Source: an uncultured Salinimicrobium sp. (GTDB taxonomy: Bacteria > Bacteroidota > Bacteroidia > Flavobacteriales > Flavobacteriaceae). From it: a DNA stretch of 64,000 nucleotides. Both the position numbers and the translations under genes were made by a program. This document shows, piece by piece, positions 10,191 through 18,122 of this stretch. The number at the start of each line of letters is the position of its first letter. Position 1 is the stretch's first letter. Location of the stretch: contig CAMPKA010000012.1 in NCBI GenBank assembly GCA_946887075.1, forward strand, positions 16,682-80,681, in the 5' to 3' direction. The notes under the pieces are model-generated. The model was given only the letters and a program-made list of their open reading frames with translations, was not told the origin of the DNA and ran no database searches.

Positions 10191-10911
10191 GTCGTGTTAT
10201 TTCTATTGAATAGGTGAATCTGTCATTTCGGTAATAACCGATATTGTACTCCAGGGGACGATTTCCTGGATCAGATACAAAACGTTCCCGGATCAGGACC
10301 GGGTCGTTGGTCTTAACCTGGAGAAGGCGTGCAAATTCTTCTGCCCGGCCCGCCCGGATATTCTCTTTGGAAACCGCTGGGATAGAATGATAATCCTGCT
10401 CCAGAATTTCATAAAGAGGTCGCTGAAAATCTTCTTTCCCCGTCAAACCGATTCTGGGTTGAAAGTAGCTTTCAAAATAAACCAGAGGTTCCTCGCTTCC
10501 CTTTAATCGGGAGAGTTTCAGGATTTTGGTGTCTGGTGTCACACCGAGGAAGTTCGCGATATGTTCCTGGGGGCTAACCCATTTGACATCGACCAGAAGG
10601 TTTCTGAAAGGAATTCCCTTGGAATTCATCTCCTGGGTAAAACTATGCCATTCTCCAAGGTTCGTGGAAATCACTTTCTTCGATACCTTTGTCCCTACTC
10701 CTTTTTTTCTTTGTATGATCCCTTCATTTTGCAGTTTTGTGGTAGCTTGTCGTATCGTATTCCTGGACACGCCGAGTACCTTGGAAAGTTCCATTTCTTT
10801 TGGAAGCAATGCGCCATTTTTGAATTCAGGAAGTTCAATTAATTTCCTGAGAAGCTCTTCCACTTGTGAATGCAGAGGAACGGGACTCTTATGATCAACT
10901 TGTAATTTCAA
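10183..10911 (-). CDS. GntR family (HutC-type, UTRA domain) transcriptional regulator
   Basis: This 242-residue protein has an N-terminal winged helix (about residues 10-80) with the GntR signature PLHSQVEELLRKLI, LPKEMELSKVLGVSRNTIRQA and LQNEGIIQRKKGVGTKV. It is followed by a UTRA effector-binding domain (LKLSRLKGSEEPLVYFESYF, PLEYNIGYYR near the C-terminus). UTRA domains bind small sugars or sugar phosphates. As the first gene of the mannan operon it is likely a local repressor released by a mannose-derived metabolite. Near-identical 14-base direct repeats lie 30 and 94 bases upstream of its start and are candidate operators. Confidence 0.9.
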   Translation of the reverse strand: MKLQVDHKSPVPLHSQVEELLRKLIELPEFKNGALLPKEMELSKVLGVSRNTIRQATTKLQNEGIIQRKKGVGTKVSKKVISTNLGEWHSFTQEMNSKGIPFRNLLVDVKWVSPQEHIANFLGVTPDTKILKLSRLKGSEEPLVYFESYFQPRIGLTGKEDFQRPLYEILEQDYHSIPAVSKENIRAGRAEEFARLLQVKTNDPVLIRERFVSDPGNRPLEYNIGYYRNDRFTYSIEITRHV

Positions 10912-10940
10912 ATCTCCGATAGTATGTTAGAATGTCCATA

Positions 10941-11018
10941 CAAACTTTGTGCAATATAAAAAAAATATACTATGATCCTAGGCTCCGGAGTTTTTTTCTT
11001 CTTTCAAACATTGTGCAA
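10941..11018. promoter_or_regulatory. Direct repeats upstream of the mannan operon, candidate GntR operator
   Basis: CAAACTTTGTGCAA at 10941-10954 and CAAACATTGTGCAA at 11005-11018 match at 13 of 14 bases in the same orientation. They lie in the 232-base gap between gntR and the divergent amidohydrolase gene. The inner TTGTGCAA is close to a palindrome. A role as operator is inferred from position only; either divergent gene could be the target. Confidence 0.4.
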
Positions 11019-11143
11019 CGTGTTGGATGAAGGTTCTACGTCCTTCCCTTAAAACAGGGAAAGGTGGATGAGCACTGGCATTCCCATCCTGAGTTTTAGA
11101 AAATATTTTTACCTTCACCGGATTATTTTAAAAAACCCTAACG

Positions 11144-12772
11144 ATGCTAAGAAATTTTACGCTCCTTGTCCTATTGGGAGGTATGATCGCTTCCTGTGGT
11201 CCTGATAAAACTCCCGTTGACCTGATTGTCACTAATGCTAAGATCTATACGGTGGATGAAGCTTTTTCAATGGCAGAGGCATTTGCTGTGAAGGACGGAG
11301 CTTTTGTGGCCGTCGGGACCAGTGAAGAAATCACTTCGGAGTATCAGGCCCCGGAGGTTCTCGATGCTGCGGGAAAAACTGTGCTTCCGGGCCTGATCGA
11401 TGCCCATGCCCATTTTTATGCACTGGGGCTGCAAAGCCGACAGGTCGATCTAACTGGAACGACGAGTTTCCAGGAAGTGGTTCAGCGGGTATCAGAATTT
11501 CAAAAGGAGAACAAGGTAAACTTTATCGTCGGAAGGGGATGGGATCAGAATGATTGGGAGGTAAAGGAATTTCCGACCCGGGACACCCTGGATCTGCTGT
11601 TTCCTGACACCCCTGTTGCCCTAACCAGGATCGACGGGCATGCCCTGCTGGCCAATCAGGCTGCCCTTGAGGCAGCGGGTATCACAGCATCAACGCCCGC
11701 GGAGGGAGGGGAAATTCTGAAAAAGAACGGGAAACTTACTGGAATCCTGATCGATAATCCCATGGCACTGGTGGAATCAGCCATTCCGGAACTAACCAGG
11801 GAGGAACAGACAACAGCGCTGATAAATGCACAGGAGCAGGTTTTCCGGTACGGGCTTACAACAATAAACGATGCTGGCCTCTCTCGCGGCACCATTGAGC
11901 TGATCGACAACCTGCAAAAAGCGGGGGCTCTCAAGGTCAGGATATATGCCATGATCAGCAATACCCCCGCAAATCTTGATTATTATCTCGACCGGGAGCC
12001 TTATAAGACACCCCGTTTGAATGTCAGGTCCGTTAAGTTCTATGCCGATGGAGCCCTAGGTTCCCGAGGAGCAGCCCTGAAGGAACCTTATTCTGACCAG
12101 GAAGGACATTTCGGGGCTTTACTTTCCCCTGTATCGGAGTTCAAGGCTACGGCTGCCCGAATCGCGGCATCTCCTTACCAGATGAATACGCACGCCATTG
12201 GGGACTCAGCCAACGTGGTGGTCCTGCGAACCTATGACTCCCTTATCGGACAGGAAGGAGACCGGAGATGGAAGGTAGAGCATTCCCAGGTAATTGCTCC
12301 TGAGGATTTCCATTATTTCAGCAGGAACATTATCCCTTCCGTACAACCCACCCATGCCACAAGTGATATGTATTGGGCGGAAGACAGATTAGGGTCTGAG
12401 CGGGTAAAAGGGGCATATGCTTATGACCGTCTGCTGGAAGAGGCAGGAATCATTGCTCTCGGAACAGATTTTCCCGTGGAGCGCGTGAGTCCTTTCCTTA
12501 CCTTTTATGCAGCCGTGGCAAGAAAGGACCTGGAGAATTACCCTGAAGGGGGATATATGATGGAGGAGGCGCTCAGTCGGGAGGAAACCTTAAAAGGGAT
12601 GACCATCTGGGCAGCGTACAGCAATTTCGAGGAAGCTGAGAAGGGTAGTATAGAACCTGGAAAGTATGCGGATTTTGTGATCCTCGAGCAGGATATCATG
12701 GAAGTCCCTGCTGCTGAAATTCCTGAAACCGGGGTGTCTGCTACATATCTCGGAGGGGAGCGGGTTTTCTGA
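11144..12772 (+). CDS. Amidohydrolase 3 family (YtcJ-like) lipoprotein
   Basis: The 542-residue protein begins with a lipoprotein signal (lipobox IASC, Cys18). It then shows the amidohydrolase beta-sandwich start (DLIVTNAKIYTVDEAFSMAEAFAVKDGAF) and the metal-binding HxH in PGLIDAHAHFYALG. Later metal or catalytic segments are KFYADGALGSRGA, NTHAIGD, WKVEHSQVI and IALGTDFPVE, all typical of YtcJ-type metal-dependent hydrolases. The family acts on amide or related bonds of poorly defined substrates. It is transcribed away from the mannan operon and ends 11 bases from the convergent protease gene. A periplasm-facing location follows from the lipobox. Confidence 0.88.
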   Translation: MLRNFTLLVLLGGMIASCGPDKTPVDLIVTNAKIYTVDEAFSMAEAFAVKDGAFVAVGTSEEITSEYQAPEVLDAAGKTVLPGLIDAHAHFYALGLQSRQVDLTGTTSFQEVVQRVSEFQKENKVNFIVGRGWDQNDWEVKEFPTRDTLDLLFPDTPVALTRIDGHALLANQAALEAAGITASTPAEGGEILKKNGKLTGILIDNPMALVESAIPELTREEQTTALINAQEQVFRYGLTTINDAGLSRGTIELIDNLQKAGALKVRIYAMISNTPANLDYYLDREPYKTPRLNVRSVKFYADGALGSRGAALKEPYSDQEGHFGALLSPVSEFKATAARIAASPYQMNTHAIGDSANVVVLRTYDSLIGQEGDRRWKVEHSQVIAPEDFHYFSRNIIPSVQPTHATSDMYWAEDRLGSERVKGAYAYDRLLEEAGIIALGTDFPVERVSPFLTFYAAVARKDLENYPEGGYMMEEALSREETLKGMTIWAAYSNFEEAEKGSIEPGKYADFVILEQDIMEVPAAEIPETGVSATYLGGERVF

Positions 12773-12783
12773 TCCCGATATGG

Positions 12784-13530
12784 TTACCTCCCCCCGTTGG
12801 CCTGAAGGTCAGCGTGACATTGTTCCCCGAAATCAAGGCCGGCGCCGAAATTCATGAAATCAAGCTGGGCATTCATCAGACATCCGGCAACATTGCAATG
12901 CTTTTGTTTAGCCGGGTCCTCATCCTCATGAGGCGTCAGGGCTTCTGTCCCATTGTTGACCAGCCCGAAAAGGTGCCCGAATTCATGCTTGATCGTGGTC
13001 AGGGTGAGGTCATCCTCAGGAATTCCTTCTTCATCCGATTCCTCCCTTACCTCTTTTCCAAAAATCACAATGGAGGTATTGCGGTAGGCCTTGCCAAGGA
13101 TATCCTTTATGGAAGAGGAGGATACGCTCCTGTCATCGGCAATGAAGATAAAGGCGGCCAACTTGCTCCCGGATGAGAATTCCGTCCGGTGCACATCCTC
13201 GATATCGGTTACCTCCTCAATGGAATACGTACCTACACCTGGAGCTTCTATGGCTCTTGTGGAGACTGTAATGCCCTCAGGTTTATTGAGATATTTCGTG
13301 AGGAAGGATTTAACGCCGGGAACAACACTGGCTTCAGGCGCAAAATCCCCGACATACAGGATCTCCACGCTCAGGGAGGTATACCGCGTATCCCTCAGAA
13401 AATCCCTGGCTGAAGTGCCCAGGGGCCGTTCATTGGGAGGCAGATCCTCCTCAGCGGAACAACTCCATAAAAAAATCGACACCAGGAAGAGAAGGAGATA
13501 CCTCCTGTAAAGGGAAATCATTGTAATCAT
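12784..13530 (-). CDS. Archaemetzincin-like zinc metalloprotease lipoprotein
   Basis: This 248-residue protein has a lipoprotein signal (lipobox LWSC, Cys24) and a zincin motif HEFGHLFG at 182-189. After about 21 residues comes HCNVAGCLM (211-219), which resembles the HCx4CxM part of archaemetzincins with its Met-turn methionine. A further Cys238 is seen but not the complete CxxC that closes the family motif. The long insertion between the zinc helix and HC is unusual. Its start overlaps the stop of the methyltransferase gene by four bases (ATGA), so they are co-translated. Protease activity is likely; the substrate is unknown. MISLYRR at residue 4 is an alternative start. Confidence 0.75.
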   Translation of the reverse strand: MITMISLYRRYLLLFLVSIFLWSCSAEEDLPPNERPLGTSARDFLRDTRYTSLSVEILYVGDFAPEASVVPGVKSFLTKYLNKPEGITVSTRAIEAPGVGTYSIEEVTDIEDVHRTEFSSGSKLAAFIFIADDRSVSSSSIKDILGKAYRNTSIVIFGKEVREESDEEGIPEDDLTLTTIKHEFGHLFGLVNNGTEALTPHEDEDPAKQKHCNVAGCLMNAQLDFMNFGAGLDFGEQCHADLQANGGR

Positions 13531-14243
13531 ATTCGTTTTCTAAGCCGTGCCAGGTATTCATAATGTTCTCCCTTTTGTACGAGCTCACAGGAAAAACCTG
13601 AATCTTCAGCGGCCAAATATAAGGAATCAAAATCAAGGTACAGCCAGGGAAATTTAGCGGATATTTTTCCCTTGTAGCTCACCTGGTAGGTGAGTTCTCC
13701 ATAGTATTGATCCGGATCCACCCAGACCCCTCCGTCCTCGTCAGCATCAAACAGATAGATCAGATCGGAGGAATCGATAAGGACCTGTCCATCTGGAACC
13801 AGAAGCTCCCGTAATTTATTGAAGAATTCCGGTAGCCTGCCCAGGCTTCCGATGATACCCGTGCCGTTCATCAGGAAGAGGAGTGTATCAAACTGCCTCC
13901 CCTGGAAATCTTCAAAAGAGATCTGCTGGACTTCCCTGATCCCTCTTTCCCGGCACACTTCAACCGCTCCTTCTGAGGTGTCGATGGCGGTGACCTGCAG
14001 TTTCCTCTCATCCTGAAGATAAAGGGCATGGCTACCTGCCCCGCAGCCGACATCGAGGACGCTGCCCCTGCATAGTTCCAGTGCACGTCGCTCAACAGGA
14101 GGCATCTCCGCATAATTTCGAAAGAGGTATTCCACAGGGATCACGTCATCATCAAAATCTTCGGCATGCACATGAATGTCCGCTGCAGTTCCCTTATAGT
14201 ACAGATCCTGAATGGCCCTGCCGAAGATATCCGGTTCTTTCAT
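13527..14243 (-). CDS. Class I SAM-dependent methyltransferase
   Basis: The product from the ATG at 14243 (MKEPDIFG) is 238 residues; an in-frame ATG at 14279 would add 12 residues but would overlap the divergent promoter region. It has the SAM-binding glycine motif VLDVGCGAGSHALYL, motif II around VTAIDTSEGAVEVC, and a Rossmann-fold core ending with a strand-turn region (YLDFDSLYLAAEDSGF). Homologous proteins in Flavobacteriaceae usually begin close to DIFG, which supports the shorter start. The gene ends in a four-base overlap with the metalloprotease gene. The methyl acceptor cannot be deduced. Confidence 0.83.
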   Translation of the reverse strand: MKEPDIFGRAIQDLYYKGTAADIHVHAEDFDDDVIPVEYLFRNYAEMPPVERRALELCRGSVLDVGCGAGSHALYLQDERKLQVTAIDTSEGAVEVCRERGIREVQQISFEDFQGRQFDTLLFLMNGTGIIGSLGRLPEFFNKLRELLVPDGQVLIDSSDLIYLFDADEDGGVWVDPDQYYGELTYQVSYKGKISAKFPWLYLDFDSLYLAAEDSGFSCELVQKGEHYEYLARLRKRI

Positions 14244-14267
14244 GGATGTATTCACCGAGCGTTGTTT

Positions 14268-14275
14268 TATCTTTG
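14268..14275 (+). promoter_or_regulatory. Bacteroidota -7 promoter box before the Cys-cluster gene
   Basis: TATCTTTG matches the TAnnTTTG consensus and ends only six bases before the ATG at 14282. Transcription from it would start at or next to the start codon, giving a leaderless or nearly leaderless mRNA. No convincing -33 box was seen. Confidence 0.55.
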
Positions 14276-14281
14276 CCATCT

Positions 14282-14773
14282 ATGCAGGAAGAGATAGAGG
14301 GGCTCCCACAGCGAGCCAAAGATAAGCATAAGGAAAATAAGAAATTTTTCGCCCGGCTGAAAAAGAAGCCGCCCAAACACCTTGATCTTGAGATGCAGGA
14401 TTTGCATGACCAGGAATTCAGCCGCACCGATTGCCTGGAGTGTGCCAATTGTTGTAAAACGACAGGCCCCCTCTTTACCAGCAGGGATATCGATAGGATC
14501 TCCAGGCACCAGAGACTCAGACCACAACAGTTTATCGACCGGTATCTCAGAATAGATGAGGACAGGGATTATGTGCTGCAGCAGCTCCCATGTCCCTTTC
14601 TGGCCGCGGATAACAGCTGCCTGATCTACGAGGTAAGGCCCAAAGCTTGCAGGGAATTTCCCCATACCGACCGAAAGAACTTCCATCAGATTTCTCATCT
14701 CACCTTGAAAAATGTGGCCATCTGCCCCGCCGCTTTCAGAATAGTGGAGGAGATGAAACGCAGACTCCCCTGA
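14282..14773 (+). CDS. YkgJ family cysteine cluster protein
   Basis: This 163-residue protein has a cysteine pattern typical of the YkgJ/Fli-B-like zinc or iron-sulfur binding family: CLECANCC, then CPF in QLPCPFLAADNSCLIYEVRPKAC is represented by PCPF, SCLIYEVRP and ACREFP, and finally ICPAAF. The lysine-rich N-terminal helix (AKDKHKENKKFFARLKKK) is predicted to be exposed. The start at 14282 is chosen because a -7 promoter box lies just before it and the upstream in-frame extension would run into the divergent methyltransferase gene. Function of the family is not established; metal binding is inferred from the cysteines. Confidence 0.83.
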   Translation: MQEEIEGLPQRAKDKHKENKKFFARLKKKPPKHLDLEMQDLHDQEFSRTDCLECANCCKTTGPLFTSRDIDRISRHQRLRPQQFIDRYLRIDEDRDYVLQQLPCPFLAADNSCLIYEVRPKACREFPHTDRKNFHQISHLTLKNVAICPAAFRIVEEMKRRLP

Positions 14774-14837
14774 AACTATTTTGCGCTGCCATACCCGGTA
14801 AATTAAAATAAATGTTAATTTGAACGAAAATTCTCTG

Positions 14838-15686
14838 ATGCGGCTCCTGTTTCTTCTGTTGTTTTGTTTCGGTCTTTTTCCAGTTTCTGCTCAGCAGTGG
14901 CAGCGGGATTTCAAGCAGGCTCAAAAAATCTCACTGGCGGCCAACAAACTGATGCTTGTCGATTTCTGGGCGCCCTGGTGTAACCCGTGTAAACGGATGG
15001 ACCGGGAATCCTGGAGCGATCCGGAAGTTCAAAAGCTCCTCGAGGATTTCGTACCGGTCAAGGTCAATATTGAAACAGATCTGAGCACCACCAAAACCTA
15101 TAAGGTTCGTTCGATTCCTCACATCTTTATCATGGACGCCAATGGCGAGGTGGTCTTCAGTGCGAACAGCTATATGCCCCGGAGCAGGGTCATCGAAATT
15201 CTTAAGAAGTATGCACTCAGCACTCAGTTCATGCAGCGGGATGCCATCGGCTTTTTCCAGCACAACAACTATGTGACGGGATTTCGGCTGGCCGGAAAGT
15301 ATCTGGATTTCAGCCTGCATCTGGATGAAGCGATAAGGAATGATTTCCTGAACCTGGCCAGAATTTATCTGGACAAGGGCGGGGATCTGCTGGATAAGGA
15401 GCAGGATAATTACCTGTCCATGCAGCATAAGCTTGAGCTGATGACCGCGATCGGGGATCTGTATCAACAAGACTTTCGCAGGGTGAGAAGGAGCCTGGAG
15501 AATATGGATTTCGAAAAGCTGGATGCAGGAAACCAGGTGCTCTATGCATACCTGAGCCTTGGGCTTAGCCTGGATGAGCAATCTCCGCATCAAACCCAGA
15601 GATGGAGATCCTACCTGGAGGAACATAATGAGGCTTACCTGAAAAGATTCGATCTGCTCGCCGCCCAGGTGGCCAGGGAAAAATAG
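14838..15686 (+). CDS. Exported thioredoxin-family protein
   Basis: From the ATG at 14838 (MRLLFLLL) the product has 282 residues with a cleavable signal peptide ending at VSAQ. A TTG six codons upstream is less likely. A thioredoxin fold follows, with redox motif WCNPC within LVDFWAPWCNPCKRMDRESW and the cis-Pro segment VRSIPHIFIMD. The C-terminal half (from about residue 130) is helical without a recognised domain. Probable role: periplasmic thiol-disulfide chemistry. It stands between the Cys-cluster gene and a permease, all on the plus strand. Confidence 0.86.
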   Translation: MRLLFLLLFCFGLFPVSAQQWQRDFKQAQKISLAANKLMLVDFWAPWCNPCKRMDRESWSDPEVQKLLEDFVPVKVNIETDLSTTKTYKVRSIPHIFIMDANGEVVFSANSYMPRSRVIEILKKYALSTQFMQRDAIGFFQHNNYVTGFRLAGKYLDFSLHLDEAIRNDFLNLARIYLDKGGDLLDKEQDNYLSMQHKLELMTAIGDLYQQDFRRVRRSLENMDFEKLDAGNQVLYAYLSLGLSLDEQSPHQTQRWRSYLEEHNEAYLKRFDLLAAQVAREK

Positions 15687-15771
15687 GTACCTGAAGGGCT
15701 AAGGTTTGGTTTCGGTAATAAGTACGAAGAAAACCGTACTTTTGAAAATCTAAAAAAATCATACGCTAGGG

Positions 15772-17007
15772 TTGAATCTGGAATTTTTTATCGCCAAACG
15801 TCTTGTAAATGCAAAGCAGAATAAAAGCAGCATTTCAGCCCCGATTATAAAAATTGCCATTGTGGCCATTGCCATAGGGGTGATCATGATGCTGATCGCC
15901 TTTGCCACGGGAATTGGCCTCCAGAAGAAAATACGGGAGAAGATGTCAGCTTTTACCGGCCATGTGACGGTAAGTAGCTATGACAACAACAATTCTCAGG
16001 TCACGCTGCGTCCGATTGACAGGGACCAGGATTTTTACCCGGAGTTCCATGCTGTGGAGGGGATTGCCCACGTCCAGGCAACTGCTACCAAAGCCGGGGT
16101 GATACGTACAGCAACGGACTTTGAAGGAGTGGTGGTCAAGGGAGTGGGACCGGATTTCGACTGGAGCTACTTCAGGGATTTTCTTGTAGCGGGAGAACTT
16201 CCGGATTTCTCGGGTGATCTTAATAATGAGATCCTGATCTCTCAGCACACCGCCAATAGGCTCGGTTTCAAAGTAGGGGATAAGGTGATCACCTATTTTC
16301 TCAGGGAGGACAACACCCGGAATCCATGGGTCCGGGCCTTTGTGATCAGCGGGATCTATAACTCGGGATTCCAGGATTTTGATGAGCTTTATCTGCTGGC
16401 GGATATCCGGCATATTCAGAAGATGAACGGTTGGGAGGAGGACCAGGTGGGGAGCTTCGAAATCTTTCTGGAGGATTTCGAACAGCTCGACCAGAAAGGC
16501 CTGGAGATCTATAAGGAAACCGGATCCTTCCTGGACACCGTTACCATCAAACAGAAATTCTTTTCCATCTTTGAATGGCTGTCCCTGTTTGATTTCAATA
16601 TCGCCCTGATCATCGGGATCATGATCCTGGTGGCAGGAATCAACATGATCACTGCCCTTCTGGTCCTGATCCTGGAACGCACCCAAATGATCGGCATCCT
16701 GAAATCCCTGGGAGCTGACAACTGGGTCATCCGAAAGATCTTCCTGTACAATGCCGGATACCTGATTCTCCTGGGCCTCTTCTGGGGCAACCTGCTCGGA
16801 CTGGGGATGCTTATGCTGCAGAAGCATTTCTCGTTGATCTCCCTGAACCCCGAAACCTACTACGTCACCACAGCCCCTGTTTTTATCGGTTGGGAATATA
16901 TCATCGGGGTAAACATCGGAACGCTTGTATTGTGCATGATTATGCTCCTGCTACCGTCCTATATCATCACCAGGATTTCTCCGGTGAAGGCGATGAAATT
17001 CGATTGA
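15772..17007 (+). CDS. LolC/LolE-type (FtsX/MacB fold) ABC transporter permease
   Basis: The 411-residue protein starts with TTG at 15772 (NLEFFIAKRL), the conserved beginning of Bacteroidota LolE-like permeases. It has one N-terminal membrane helix (IIKIAIVAIAIGVIMMLIAF), a large periplasmic domain (about 65-270), then three C-terminal helices of the FtsX domain (IALIIGIMILVAGINMITAL, AGYLILLGLFWGNLLGLG, IIGVNIGTLVLCMIMLLLP). It ends with the usual ISPVKAMKFD. Such permeases move lipoproteins out of the inner membrane together with a LolD ATPase, which is not in this window. Export of another substrate remains possible. Confidence 0.85.
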   Translation: MNLEFFIAKRLVNAKQNKSSISAPIIKIAIVAIAIGVIMMLIAFATGIGLQKKIREKMSAFTGHVTVSSYDNNNSQVTLRPIDRDQDFYPEFHAVEGIAHVQATATKAGVIRTATDFEGVVVKGVGPDFDWSYFRDFLVAGELPDFSGDLNNEILISQHTANRLGFKVGDKVITYFLREDNTRNPWVRAFVISGIYNSGFQDFDELYLLADIRHIQKMNGWEEDQVGSFEIFLEDFEQLDQKGLEIYKETGSFLDTVTIKQKFFSIFEWLSLFDFNIALIIGIMILVAGINMITALLVLILERTQMIGILKSLGADNWVIRKIFLYNAGYLILLGLFWGNLLGLGMLMLQKHFSLISLNPETYYVTTAPVFIGWEYIIGVNIGTLVLCMIMLLLPSYIITRISPVKAMKFD

Positions 17008-17093
17008 TTTACGGGGGGCTGAGCAGCGCTAAATGCTTCCCCGTTTCCCTCAGGTTTACCATAATTCATGCCTGTCTTTAGCCCGCTTTTTGC

Positions 17094-17101
17094 TATCTTT
17101 G
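17094..17101 (+). promoter_or_regulatory. Bacteroidota -7 promoter box before the cysteine synthase gene
   Basis: TATCTTTG fits TAnnTTTG and lies 17 bases before the ATG at 17119, leaving a short leader of about ten bases. The -33 element is not clear. Confidence 0.6.
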
Positions 17102-17118
17102 CAGGTTTAAAATCTGAT

Positions 17119-18099
17119 ATGGAATACGCAGAAAATATATTGGGAACTATCGGAAATACCCCCCTGGTCAAGATCAATAAGCTCACCGCGGAAATCGATG
17201 CCCTGGTCCTGGCAAAATACGAGACTTTTAATCCCGGCAATTCCGTCAAGGACCGGATGGCTGTCAAGATGATCGAGGATGCGGAGGCTGCCGGGCTTTT
17301 AAAACCGGGAGGAACCATTATCGAAGGGACTTCTGGAAATACTGGCATGGGACTCGCTCTGGCTGCCATCGTGAAGGGCTACAAAATGGTATGTGTGATG
17401 TCGGACAAACAAAGCAAAGAGAAAGCCGATATCCTGAAGGCTGTGGGGAGCGAAGTGATCATGTGTCCCACCGATGTAGCCCCGGATGATCCCAGATCCT
17501 ACTACTCAACCTCGAAAAGACTGGCTGAGGAAACGCCAAACTCCTGGTATGTCAATCAATACGATAACCTGTCCAATACCCGGGCCCATTACGAGAGTAC
17601 AGGTCCGGAAATCTGGAGGCAGACCGATGGAAAGGTCACCCATTTTGTCGTCGGTGTGGGAACCGGGGGCACTGTCTCGGGGGTTGGAAAATTCCTCAAG
17701 GAACAGAACCCGGACATCAAGGTATGGGGGGTGGACACCTATGGTTCTGTCTTCAAGAAGTATCATGAGACCGGGATATTCGACGAAAAGGAAATCTATC
17801 CCTATGTAACCGAGGGGATCGGGGAGGATATCCTGCCAAAGAATGTCGATTTCAGCATCATTGATGGTTTCACCAAGGTGACGGATAAGGATGCTGCCAT
17901 CTATACCCAGAGACTGGCCAAGGAGGAAGGGATGTTCCTGGGAAACAGCGCCGGGGCTGCCATTAAAGGCCTCCTGCAGCTTAAGGAGCACTTTAAAAAA
18001 GATGACGTGGTTGTAGTTCTTTTTCACGATCATGGCAGCCGGTATGTCGGAAAGATGTACAACGACGACTGGATGAGAAAAATGGGCTATATAGAGTAG
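17119..18099 (+). CDS. PLP-dependent cysteine synthase / cystathionine beta-synthase family enzyme
   Basis: The start MEYAENIL at 17119 is preferred because a promoter box ends 17 bases upstream, so an earlier in-frame ATG would precede transcription. The 326-residue enzyme has the PLP lysine in FNPGNSVKDRMAVKM, the substrate loop EGTSGNTGMGLALAA, and the phosphate-binding glycines in VGVGTGGTVSGVG. EGTSGNTG is the pattern of the CBS-like branch. No CBS regulatory domains follow. The reaction is beta-replacement on O-acetylserine, serine or a related amino acid to make cysteine or cystathionine. It ends 23 bases from the convergent photolyase gene. Confidence 0.88.
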   Translation: MEYAENILGTIGNTPLVKINKLTAEIDALVLAKYETFNPGNSVKDRMAVKMIEDAEAAGLLKPGGTIIEGTSGNTGMGLALAAIVKGYKMVCVMSDKQSKEKADILKAVGSEVIMCPTDVAPDDPRSYYSTSKRLAEETPNSWYVNQYDNLSNTRAHYESTGPEIWRQTDGKVTHFVVGVGTGGTVSGVGKFLKEQNPDIKVWGVDTYGSVFKKYHETGIFDEKEIYPYVTEGIGEDILPKNVDFSIIDGFTKVTDKDAAIYTQRLAKEEGMFLGNSAGAAIKGLLQLKEHFKKDDVVVVLFHDHGSRYVGKMYNDDWMRKMGYIE

Positions 18100-18122
18100 C
18101 CCGGCGGTTCAGCTCTGTAATA

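Noticed and set aside
15946..16827. Minus-strand frame of 293 codons in the permease gene
   Set aside because: His/Gln/Asp-rich antisense translation with no signal or motif; the permease has clear membrane helices.
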